A DNA stretch of 64,000 nucleotides from Coleofasciculaceae cyanobacterium (GTDB lineage Bacteria; Cyanobacteriota; Cyanobacteriia; Cyanobacteriales; Xenococcaceae), in contig DATNPK010000108.1 in assembly GCA_036703275.1 (NCBI GenBank), forward strand, positions 62,001-126,000, in the 5' to 3' direction. Positions 53,403-60,997 of this stretch are shown piece by piece. Under the pieces are notes generated by a model that did no database searches, was not told the DNA's origin, and worked only from the letters and a program-made list of their open reading frames with translations. Both the position numbers and the translations under genes were made by a program. Every line of letters starts with the position of its first letter. Position 1 is the stretch's first letter.

Positions 53403-54020
53403 TTAATTACCTAACTGTGAATCTGTAATTAAAATATGTCTGGGTTGAGATTTAACTTTTTTAAACCAAGAATTAATAGCCAAAAAGTCACTTAAATCAA
53501 ATCCGCCTTCTTCTGCAACATGGGTATAAGCATAAAGACCAATATCGGCAATAGTGTATTTATTTGCTACAAAAAAATCATGTTTTTTTAAATGCTGTTC
53601 CATAACATTTAAAGCTTTGTAACCCAATTTTCGCTTTTGTTCGATCTGTTCTCGATATTTATCGGCGTGCTTGAGTTCGGTAATCCAAAAACGAGGAGTA
53701 GCAATATTTGGTTCGTGACTATATTGCTCGAAAAATAGCCACTGCATTATTTGAGTTTGTTGATATTTATCTTTGGGGAAGTACTTCGTTCCTTGACTAA
53801 GATGATATAAAATTGCGTTCGATTCAGAAATAAATGTATCCGAGGCAATTTCTAGCAAGGGAATTTTACCATTAGGATTTTTAGCCAAAAATTCAGGGGT
53901 ACGAGTTTCTTGCTTGAGAATATTGAGTTGAATTAACTCAAAAGGAATTTGTAATTGTGTTAATAACAAGCGAACTTTATAGCCATTGCCAGAAGGGAGA
54001 AAGTCATATAGTTTATACAT
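53403..54020 (-). CDS. Glutathione S-transferase-like protein
   Basis: 205 residues. N-terminal thioredoxin-like domain: MYKLYDFLPSGNGYKVRLLLTQLQIPFELIQL, with the Ser/Asn of SGNGYK in the active-site region, NPNGKIPLLEI (cis-Pro) and ISESNAILYHLSQG near 65-80 for glutathione. C-terminal helical domain: FFVANKYTIADIGLYAYTHVAEEGGFDL. It could conjugate or reduce a reactive metabolite. Its start overlaps the upstream methyltransferase stop by 8 nt. A GST is not a known part of guanidine metabolism; its role in the operon is open. Confidence 0.87.
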   Translation of the reverse strand: MYKLYDFLPSGNGYKVRLLLTQLQIPFELIQLNILKQETRTPEFLAKNPNGKIPLLEIASDTFISESNAILYHLSQGTKYFPKDKYQQTQIMQWLFFEQYSHEPNIATPRFWITELKHADKYREQIEQKRKLGYKALNVMEQHLKKHDFFVANKYTIADIGLYAYTHVAEEGGFDLSDFLAINSWFKKVKSQPRHILITDSQLGN

Positions 54021-54765
54021 AATTAGTACTTATAGTTATTAAGCGCGAATTAAAATAAACTAAACTTTGCCCATCGCGGTATTTATCGTATAGTTTGTAT
54101 AGTTGACCGATAAATTGCTCCTTTGGTTTTCTTTTGGGTATGTATGATGTACTCATGGCACGCCCGACTAAACCAAGACGATCTAAGACTTGTCGAGCGG
54201 GAAAAGTTAGCAAAGTAACGGTTGAAAATAGAAAAGTTTCGCGGAGAAATCTTTTCGCGTAACGCAACTCGGACTGATTATTAGAAACTGTTTTGGTAAA
54301 ATGACTATACTCGGCGGTAAATTCATCTTGACGAGCGCGATTATTGCAGACTGCTGCTAGTCTTCCCTTTGGCTTCAAAATACGAGCAAATTCTTTAAGT
54401 GTCGGTTCGCGATTAAACCAATGAAAAGCTTGAAAGCAGGTGACTAGGTCGACTGAATTATTTTCTAGTTTAGTATTCTCAGCATTACCATCTTGAAATT
54501 TTACTAATGAATCAGGTTTTGCTGCTTGTCTCATAGCTGCATTTGGCTCGATCGCAATTACTTTAATTCCCCTATCTGCTAATAAACGGGAAGAAATACC
54601 AGTTCTTGCCCCGATATCAGCAACTATTAACTGCGATGGTGCGCTTAATCCCTTTAAAATCGCGTCAATAGCTTCTGATGGATAACTAGGTCGATATAAA
54701 GCGTAATCTATTGCGCGATCGCTAAATCGCTCTTGGGGATTCATATGATATAGATTGTCAGTCAT
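54013..54765 (-). CDS. SAM-dependent methyltransferase (class I)
   Basis: 250 residues. RFSDRAIDYALYRPSYPSEAID at the start, LIVADIGARTGISSRLLADRGIKVIAIEPN (motif I) near 47-76, FQDGNAENTKLENNSVDLVTCFQAFHWFN near 92-120, and RILKPKGRLAAVCNN. This is the Methyltransf_11 type related to yeast Crg1/Tmt1. It overlaps the GST gene by 8 nt and follows gdmH by 51 nt. A tempting but unproven idea is methylation of guanidine or a related compound. Confidence 0.85.
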   Translation of the reverse strand: MTDNLYHMNPQERFSDRAIDYALYRPSYPSEAIDAILKGLSAPSQLIVADIGARTGISSRLLADRGIKVIAIEPNAAMRQAAKPDSLVKFQDGNAENTKLENNSVDLVTCFQAFHWFNREPTLKEFARILKPKGRLAAVCNNRARQDEFTAEYSHFTKTVSNNQSELRYAKRFLRETFLFSTVTLLTFPARQVLDRLGLVGRAMSTSYIPKRKPKEQFIGQLYKLYDKYRDGQSLVYFNSRLITISTNYV

Positions 54766-54816
54766 TTGTCTTATGCTTTATTAATCAAACTGCCTCTATT
54801 AGCTTCCTCTGCTTGA

Positions 54817-56010
54817 TTAACTCCAAGGTTCATCTACTACCTGGGCTTCATCGTGAATATAGGCGGGCTTTTCGGTGCGGGGTAACTGTCCCGATAAAAC
54901 TAAATGTGCCATCGTGTCGCAAATGACGCGGGTTGCCATTAGTGCTGTCATATCACTTACGTCATAGGGTGGAGAAACTTCAACCACTTCTATACCGCAA
55001 ACCGTAGTGTTCTGCACTATTTTTTTGAGCAAATATAAAACTTCGCGGGGTAATAAACCACCAGGTTCGGGCCAACCAGTACCAGGAACGAATCCTGCAT
55101 CAATGCAGTCAATATCAAAGCTAATCCAAACGCAATCTGTACCGTCTGTAGCTTTCTCGATCGCAAAGTCGGCTGCTGCATCTAGACCCATTTCCATAAT
55201 GTCGGTAACGGTTAAAATGTTAGTCGCTCTTTCCCGACAGACTTTTACTCCAGGACGGGGTACTTGCCAGCCACCAATGCCCATCTGAACTAAGTTTTTG
55301 GCTGGGGCATTTGCCATATTGGTAGCATGAAACCAAGGACAGGTGTGCATCCTTTCATCTAAGTCTGTTTCTTGAGTATCCGCATGGCGATCGAAGTGAA
55401 TAATTCCCACTTTTTTATCTCCCAAATGACGACAAACAGCCCTTACTGTGGGAAATCCAATGGAGTGATCGCCACCTAAGATAATTGGAAATGCACCAGA
55501 ACTAAAAACATGAGCTACGCCTTTAGAAATCTGGTCGAAAGACTTTTCATTGTTGGCAGGAATAGTAAAAATATCTCCCACATCACAAAGCGTAATCTGT
55601 TCCCGCAAATCTACCCCAAACTCAAAGTTATATGGCGTATATAGAGCAGAAATTTTACGAATACCTTGAGGCCCAAAACGAGTACCAGGGCGATAGGTAG
55701 TGCCAGAATCGTGGGGAACGCCGATAATTGCTACATCATAATTGCCTACTTGGTTAACATTCTCTAAATAAGGAGCTTTTAAGAAAGTATTAATCCCCGC
55801 ATAGTGGGGCAATTCTCCCCGCGAAAACGTAGAAATAGTTCGATCTTTAATACTTCCTGCTGCTTCTAAACCATATTCGAGACCCTGTTCTACTTCTTGT
55901 TGCCAACCTGTCAAAGGTAGCTGGCGTTCTTTGTCTAACGCTTTTTGTGCTTCGCTTTTGGATTCGTTCTCATTATTACTCGGTGGTTGGAATGGGGATT
56001 GCTCGCTCAT
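54817..56010 (-). CDS. gdmH: Ni-dependent guanidine hydrolase (GdmH-type, arginase/ureohydrolase family)
   Basis: 397 residues from the ATG at 56010 (MSEQSPF). An in-frame TTG at 56028 would add six residues, but AGAGG spaced for the ATG decides the start. Ureohydrolase metal motifs: ILGGDHSIGFPTVRAV near 177, IIHFDRHADTQE near 203 and ISFDIDCIDAGFVPGTGWPEPGG near 297, with all His/Asp metal ligands. An N-terminal extension of about 90 residues before the core is longer than in agmatinases. The guanidine-I riboswitch upstream and ghaA/ghaB downstream repeat the context of Sll1077 of Synechocystis, which splits guanidine into urea and ammonia. Agmatinase or guanidinobutyrase activity cannot be excluded by eye. 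Confidence 0.88.
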   Translation of the reverse strand: MSEQSPFQPPSNNENESKSEAQKALDKERQLPLTGWQQEVEQGLEYGLEAAGSIKDRTISTFSRGELPHYAGINTFLKAPYLENVNQVGNYDVAIIGVPHDSGTTYRPGTRFGPQGIRKISALYTPYNFEFGVDLREQITLCDVGDIFTIPANNEKSFDQISKGVAHVFSSGAFPIILGGDHSIGFPTVRAVCRHLGDKKVGIIHFDRHADTQETDLDERMHTCPWFHATNMANAPAKNLVQMGIGGWQVPRPGVKVCRERATNILTVTDIMEMGLDAAADFAIEKATDGTDCVWISFDIDCIDAGFVPGTGWPEPGGLLPREVLYLLKKIVQNTTVCGIEVVEVSPPYDVSDMTALMATRVICDTMAHLVLSGQLPRTEKPAYIHDEAQVVDEPWS

Positions 56011-56140
56011 AAAATTATTCCTCTGCAATTTATCTTAAAAGGTAAAACTCAGTCCGCTATTATATTCGTTTCTGTTATCATTTGCTGACTAAAAAGGTAA
56101 GATGTTCGCTCATAAAATTATTCTTTGGCAATTTATCTCA
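56003..56140 (-). repeat. Direct repeat duplicating the gdmH start region
   Basis: The 35 bp at 56003-56037, which hold the ribosome-binding region and start codon of gdmH, recur at 56106-56140 with four mismatches (offset 103 bp). The upstream copy has an ATG (56113) opening an 11-codon frame, MSEHLTFLVSK, ending at 56078. Only the copy next to the gene has AGAGG. The spare copy lies just downstream of the riboswitch terminator. Confidence 0.85.
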
Positions 56141-56145
56141 AACGC

Positions 56146-56197
56146 AAAAAACCCAGGAAGAACGACACTATATTTCAAGCATCGAATCCTCCCGGGC
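56146..56197 (-). terminator. Intrinsic terminator of the guanidine riboswitch
   Basis: On the minus strand, CCCGGGAGGA (56196-56187) pairs with TTCTTCCTGGG (56162-56152), giving about ten pairs with G-T wobbles, and is followed at once by TTTTTT. The 5' arm is part of the conserved 3' end of the aptamer (AGCCCGGGAGG), so aptamer folding and terminator folding exclude each other. Confidence 0.85.
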
Positions 56198-56310
56198 TTT
56201 TTTCCCGCCGTGGAGCTACCTAGTAATTAGCAATTGCTTTCTTAAGTAGCCTGCTTCTCTCGGACCAGTCATTAATTAGCACTGCTATAAATCGGAACCC
56301 TAGAAGCCTT
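56185..56310 (-). ncRNA. Guanidine-I riboswitch (ykkC/yxkD leader)
   Basis: The minus strand reads CTAGGGTTCCG (56303-56293), then ACTGGTCCGAGAG (56268-56256), then CCACGGCGGGA and AAAAGCCCGGGAGG (56214-56188). These are the invariant blocks of the ykkC aptamer in the right order. It lies about 175 nt upstream of the gdmH start. Guanidine binding should stabilise the aptamer and prevent the terminator, switching the operon on. From about 56311 to 56496 upstream I see only AT-rich DNA, which should hold the promoter. Confidence 0.93.
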
Positions 56311-56496
56311 CTAAAATTTTTTTCTACTTTCAACTTATCTGCTTATTACGAGGAAAAATGTATCTATTGTTACTTAATCTTGTAGAGAAATGTTATTTGA
56401 TATTATTGTTTATTAACAAAAAATAAGCTGGAAAAAATGGCGATCGCCATTCTGGTTAAAAAAAGTGAAAATAAACTTCAACTTTTGAGCGGTAAA

Positions 56497-59400
56497 TTAT
56501 TTACTGCTGACGGTTAATTCGCTACTAGATTCTTTAGCCCGAGTTAAGCCGAAGAACTGGCTCATACTTTTAATCAAGCTATCGATATAGGTAAACAGAA
56601 CTGGGACAATCACTAAAGTCAAAAGAGTAGAGGTAGTAAAACCGCCAATAACGGCGATCGCCATCGGACTGCGCACTTCGCCATCCGCACCAAACTCTAG
56701 CGCAATGGGCAACATCCCCGCAATAGTTGAGATCGAGGTCATCAAAATCGGACGCAAGCGAGATACTCCCGCAGCAATTACGGCATTACGCCGAGTTTTT
56801 CCTTCTTTTAACCCTGCCAGAGCAAAATCTACCAGCAAAATTGCATTTTTAGTTACCAATCCCATCAGTAAGACAATACCGATCAGAGCAAATAGCCCGA
56901 GTTCTTTTTGAGTAATTAATAAACCTAATAATGCGCCACCGACAGATAAAGGCAAAGCGGCTAAGATTGCCACAGGATAGAAAAAGTTGTTATAGAGCAG
57001 CACCAAAATAGCGTAGATGCAAAGAATCGCTAAACCCAACGCCCCCGCAAAACGAGAAAAGACATCTCGCATAATTTCCGCATCCCCTGATGGCTCTTCT
57101 TTTACTTCTGGCGGTAAAGACTGCATCGCAGGCAAAGCCCTGATTTTGGCGATCGCATCTCCTAAAGCCAACCCCTGCAAGTTACCTTCAACCGTTACCT
57201 GACGGTTGCGGTTGAATCTTTCAATCGTGGCTGGGCTACTGCCTAAACGAATTGTCGCCACGGCTTCGATCGGCACTAATGAGCCATTACGCGCGGGAAT
57301 ACGCAGGTTTTTAAGAGTTTCGAGATCTAGGCGTTTTTTGGGGTCAATTTGGATGCGGATCGGGATCTGACGATCTGGCAGATTAAACTTAGCCAGGTTG
57401 AATTCGCTATTACCAATAGATGCTAAAGAAGCGGTATTGGCGATCGCCTGGACGGAAACTCCCAAATCCGCTGCCCTTTGGGGGTCTGGTTCAATGATCA
57501 CTTCTGGCTTGATTAAGCTGGCACTGGTGTTTACATCAACTAATCCAGGGATTTCGCGGATTTGTTTTTCGAGGTTATTTGCCGTCTGGGCTAATATTTG
57601 CGGATTATTGCTGCGCAGAATCAAAGAAACATCTTTATCGCTACCCCCTGCGCCACGGCTTTGAAAGCTAATTCTGGCTCCAGGAATTTCATTAAATACC
57701 TGACGCATCCGATCTTGAAACTCTTGCTGAGATATGTCCCGTTCGTTTTTAGGCAATAGATTTATAGATAGCGAGCCAGTGTTAATGTTTTCTTCTGCCC
57801 CTACCTGAGCAAGTATGCTGGCAACTGCGGGCTGTTGGCGGATTGTTTTGTCTAACTGTTTGATTACCGCCTCAGTCTCATCAAGCTGTGAACCAGGGGG
57901 CAACTCGACCTGAACTATGCTTAATCCAGTATCTCCAGCGTCAAATAAGCCTTTGGGAATGTAGGGAATTAGCTGTAAACTACCAAAGAAAAAACTTGCT
58001 GCCAGAATTAAAACGGCAACACGATTTTTTAAAGCAAAAGTTAGTAAGAAACGGTAGGGTTGGCGTTTTGCCCCAGCATTAGGATCGAAGTTTTGAGAAG
58101 AAAAGGAATCGGCAGAATAGGTTCGGATCTCGCTTGCTTCTTTTCTCTGTGGGGTAAGATCATAATTTACAGCATTGAAGGCGCGAAAGCGAGGATACTG
58201 AAAAGCCTGCTTTTTGGGCTTGAGTAAATAGGCACTCAGCATTGGCGTAACGGTACAGGCTACTAGAGTAGAGAACATAGTTGATACTGCCACTGTTACC
58301 CCGAAAGGCTGAAAGTACTGACCAGGAATACCTCCCATAAACGCTACAGGAATAAATACCGCCACAATCGTTGCCGTGGTTGCCACAACCGCTAAGCCAA
58401 TTTCTCGCGCTGCATCTAAAGCTGCCTGAAACGGCTTTTTTTTCATTTGCAAATGGCGATCGATGTTTTCGATCATACAAATCGCATCATCTACCAAGTT
58501 ACCTACTGCCAAGGCTAGGGCTAACAGGCTCATGCTGTTGAGGGTATAGTCTAAAGTTTTCATTACCCAAAAGGTAGGAATAATAGACAGGGGCAGGGCA
58601 GTAGCGGTAATGAAGGTAACGCGCCAGTCACGCAGAAACAGGCCCACAGTCAGCACAGTCAGTAAACAACCTAAAATTAAAGAATCGATTGTTCCCTGAT
58701 AGGAATCGCGAATTTCATCAGCCAGGGTAAAGATCAGCTCGACATTGACATCTTCAGGAAGAATAGTTTTTAATTGGGCAATCGCCTCGGTTACAGCTTC
58801 TTCAACAGATACCGAACTACTGCCCAAGCTACGTTTTATGGCAAAGCTAACTACTGGCTGCCCATCTAAAAAGGCTTTTTGTCGTGATTCTTCAAAGTCA
58901 TCGGCTACTTCGCCAAAGTTCGATAGGGGAACAGTCGTCCCGTTTTCTAGTCCAATCGGATAAGCCTGTAAATCCCTAACGGTTTTAGCACTACCCAAGG
59001 TACGTACGCTTTGTTCTCTGCCTCCAACTTCGGAACGTCCTCCTGACAAATTAAGATTAAACTGAGCAATTTGATTGTCAATTTCGCTGGCGGTAATGCC
59101 GTAAGCCTGTAGACGTTCTGGATCTAAATTTACCCTCACCTCGCGGTCTAATCCCCCTAGCCGCTCAACCTGACCCACTCCCTTGATATTCAACAGTTCG
59201 GGGATAATCGTGCGATCTACTAAGTCACTCAATTCTTCTACAGATCGTCGCTCGGAAACAACTGCATAAGTAACCACCGTCCCACCGGTAAACTCTAGCT
59301 TGGTTACGCTGGGTTCATCGATATCTTGAGGCAGTTCGGGGCGAATTTGAGCAATAGCGTTGCGGACTTCATTGAGCGCGCGATCGCTGTCTACTCCTAA

Positions 59401-59694
59401 GTCAAAGTTAATTACTGTATTAGAATTACCATCAGTAACTGTAGAACTGAGTTCATCGATTCCATCTAAATTAGCTACCGCATCCTCAATCTTCTTGGTT
59501 ACTTGGGTTTCTAATTCCGTCGGACTAACCCCTCTTTGAGTCGCACGCACAATCACAATCGGCACGTCGATATTAGGCGACTCATCGATTCCTAAGCTTA
59601 AAAATGAGCCAATACCAATAATTCCCAAAATAAGAAAAGTGACAATGGTGGGAACGGGATTTTTAATCGACCAGGAGGAAAAATGGAAAGACAT
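56497..59694 (-). CDS. RND-family efflux pump, inner-membrane subunit (HAE1/AcrB-like)
   Basis: 1065 residues. SSWSIKNPVPTIVTFLILGIIGIGSFLSL at the start is TM1; two large periplasmic loops follow (about 35-335 and 570-865), each ahead of a block of TM helices. LTVGLFLRDWRVTFITATALPLSIIPTFWVM and LALALAVGNLVDDAICMIENI near 400 carry the Asp pair of the proton relay; LLPKNERDIS and GGSDKDVSLIL lie in the second loop. It exports small molecules or metals from the periplasm. No membrane-fusion protein gene lies beside it in the window, so its partner must be elsewhere. Confidence 0.9.
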   Translation of the reverse strand: MSFHFSSWSIKNPVPTIVTFLILGIIGIGSFLSLGIDESPNIDVPIVIVRATQRGVSPTELETQVTKKIEDAVANLDGIDELSSTVTDGNSNTVINFDLGVDSDRALNEVRNAIAQIRPELPQDIDEPSVTKLEFTGGTVVTYAVVSERRSVEELSDLVDRTIIPELLNIKGVGQVERLGGLDREVRVNLDPERLQAYGITASEIDNQIAQFNLNLSGGRSEVGGREQSVRTLGSAKTVRDLQAYPIGLENGTTVPLSNFGEVADDFEESRQKAFLDGQPVVSFAIKRSLGSSSVSVEEAVTEAIAQLKTILPEDVNVELIFTLADEIRDSYQGTIDSLILGCLLTVLTVGLFLRDWRVTFITATALPLSIIPTFWVMKTLDYTLNSMSLLALALAVGNLVDDAICMIENIDRHLQMKKKPFQAALDAAREIGLAVVATTATIVAVFIPVAFMGGIPGQYFQPFGVTVAVSTMFSTLVACTVTPMLSAYLLKPKKQAFQYPRFRAFNAVNYDLTPQRKEASEIRTYSADSFSSQNFDPNAGAKRQPYRFLLTFALKNRVAVLILAASFFFGSLQLIPYIPKGLFDAGDTGLSIVQVELPPGSQLDETEAVIKQLDKTIRQQPAVASILAQVGAEENINTGSLSINLLPKNERDISQQEFQDRMRQVFNEIPGARISFQSRGAGGSDKDVSLILRSNNPQILAQTANNLEKQIREIPGLVDVNTSASLIKPEVIIEPDPQRAADLGVSVQAIANTASLASIGNSEFNLAKFNLPDRQIPIRIQIDPKKRLDLETLKNLRIPARNGSLVPIEAVATIRLGSSPATIERFNRNRQVTVEGNLQGLALGDAIAKIRALPAMQSLPPEVKEEPSGDAEIMRDVFSRFAGALGLAILCIYAILVLLYNNFFYPVAILAALPLSVGGALLGLLITQKELGLFALIGIVLLMGLVTKNAILLVDFALAGLKEGKTRRNAVIAAGVSRLRPILMTSISTIAGMLPIALEFGADGEVRSPMAIAVIGGFTTSTLLTLVIVPVLFTYIDSLIKSMSQFFGLTRAKESSSELTVSSK

Positions 59695-59848
59695 ACTTGG
59701 AGAGGAATTAGGGATAAAAGATGAGGTATCGAGAAAAATAGTTCACTCTATTTTAATCTCGCAAAAGTTTTAGTGTTCTGGCCGTATTTGCTTCGGCCTC
59801 TATTGACAAAGGCTCTGCAAGTTTTGGTGAAATAAACTACAATGTATT

Positions 59849-59869
59849 TATAGTAAAAACTACTATAAT
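59849..59869 (+). promoter_or_regulatory. nadA promoter with overlapping palindromic operator
   Basis: TATAGTAAAAACTACTATA (59849-59867) has perfect 7-bp arms around AAAAC, and the second arm runs into TATAAT (59864-59869), a perfect -10 box. The start codon of nadA is 44 nt downstream. A repressor bound here would block the promoter. NrtR, a known regulator of NAD synthesis genes in cyanobacteria, is a candidate, but I cannot confirm its motif. Confidence 0.55.
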
Positions 59870-59912
59870 TGCCGCTCAAACTAAATTTTTAAACTAAAGG
59901 CTATTTATTACC

Positions 59913-60875
59913 ATGTTTACCGCAGTTAAACCCAAAGCTAATCTTGACGAAATTCCCAGCGATCTGTTTGGAGCAATAAACAAGCTAAAAAAAGAGCTTA
60001 ACGCCGTAGTTTTGGCTCATTACTACCAAGAGGCGGATATTCAAGATATTGCTGATTATTTAGGCGATTCATTGGGTTTATCTCAACAGGCTGCCAGCAC
60101 TGATGCGGAAGTTATTGTCTTTGCAGGAGTGCATTTTATGGCAGAGACGGCGAAGATTCTTAATCCTAAAAAGCTAGTCCTCTTACCAGATTTGGAGGCT
60201 GGCTGTTCCCTAGCCGATAGTTGTCCTCCTGAAGATTTTCGGGCTTTCAAGGCTGCTCATCCCGATCACCTAGTTATTTCTTACATCAACTGTACAGCCG
60301 AAATCAAGGCACTCAGCGATATTATTTGTACAAGTTCTAATGCAGTTAAAATAGTTAATCAGATTCCTGCCGAACAGCCGATTATTTTTGCTCCAGATCG
60401 CAATTTAGGTCGTTATGTTAGTGAGCAAACAGGTAGAGATTTGGTTTTATGGCAAGGGAGCTGTATTGTTCACGAAACTTTCTCAGAAAAAAGCCTGATC
60501 GAACTCAAAGTTGAAAATCCATCTGCCGAAATTATTGCTCACCCTGAATGTGAGCCTCCTGTGTTGCGTCATGCAGACTATATTGGTTCAACCACCGCTT
60601 TGTTGAACTATTGCCAGCAAAGCCAGAGTGATAAATTTATTGTTGCTACCGAACCTGGTATCATTCATCAGATGGAAAAAGCTGCACCCAACAAACAGTT
60701 TATTCCCGCACCAGCCACGAACAATTGTGCCTGTAATGAATGCCCTTATATGCGCTTAAATACTCTCGAAAAGTTGTATCTGGCAATGAAAAACAAAACT
60801 CCAGAAATTACCTTACCTGAAGATATTCGCCTGAATGCGTTAAAACCAATTCAAAGAATGTTAGCAATGTCATAA
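59913..60875 (+). CDS. nadA: Quinolinate synthase
   Basis: 320 residues. [33 protein letters not shown] near 32-63, [18 protein letters not shown] near 68-86, [17 protein letters not shown] (first cluster Cys near 98), [46 protein letters not shown] (cluster Cys near 191), HPECEPPVL and CACNECPYM near 270 (cluster Cys region). The three [4Fe-4S] cysteines are present. It condenses iminoaspartate with dihydroxyacetone phosphate in NAD synthesis. The nadB gene is not adjacent. Confidence 0.93.
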   Translation: MFTAVKPKANLDEIPSDLFGAINKLKKELNAVVLAHYYQEADIQDIADYLGDSLGLSQQAASTDAEVIVFAGVHFMAETAKILNPKKLVLLPDLEAGCSLADSCPPEDFRAFKAAHPDHLVISYINCTAEIKALSDIICTSSNAVKIVNQIPAEQPIIFAPDRNLGRYVSEQTGRDLVLWQGSCIVHETFSEKSLIELKVENPSAEIIAHPECEPPVLRHADYIGSTTALLNYCQQSQSDKFIVATEPGIIHQMEKAAPNKQFIPAPATNNCACNECPYMRLNTLEKLYLAMKNKTPEITLPEDIRLNALKPIQRMLAMS

Positions 60876-60876
60876 A

Positions 60877-60915
60877 CAACAGCGCAGTTTTCATGCTTGA
60901 TAGACTGCGCTGTTG
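60877..60915 (+). terminator. Perfect 12-bp stem-loop after nadA
   Basis: CAACAGCGCAGT and ACTGCGCTGTTG are perfect complements with a 15-nt loop, starting 2 nt after the nadA stop. No U-run follows, so it may stop transcription poorly or protect the 3' end of the message. Confidence 0.6.
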
Positions 60916-60920
60916 ATTAA

Positions 60921-60952
60921 TTAGCTATTAGCTATTAGCTATTAGCTATTAG
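60921..60952. repeat. Heptamer tandem repeat ATTAGCT x4
   Basis: TTAGCTATTAGCTATTAGCT continues as further copies of the 7-base unit to 60952. It lies between nadA and the convergent gene at 60998. Confidence 0.8.
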
Positions 60953-60997
60953 ATTAAACTGGTGTGTTCTACTCAACCAAAAAGCGCAGCAACTTGC

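Noticed and set aside
58160-58480. Minus-strand 106-codon frame within the RND gene
   Set aside because: It overlaps the RND gene in another frame and reads out Cys/Ser/Gly-rich nonsense.
60921-60952. CRISPR-like array
   Set aside because: The unit is only 7 bases with no spacers; it is a heptamer short tandem repeat typical of cyanobacteria.
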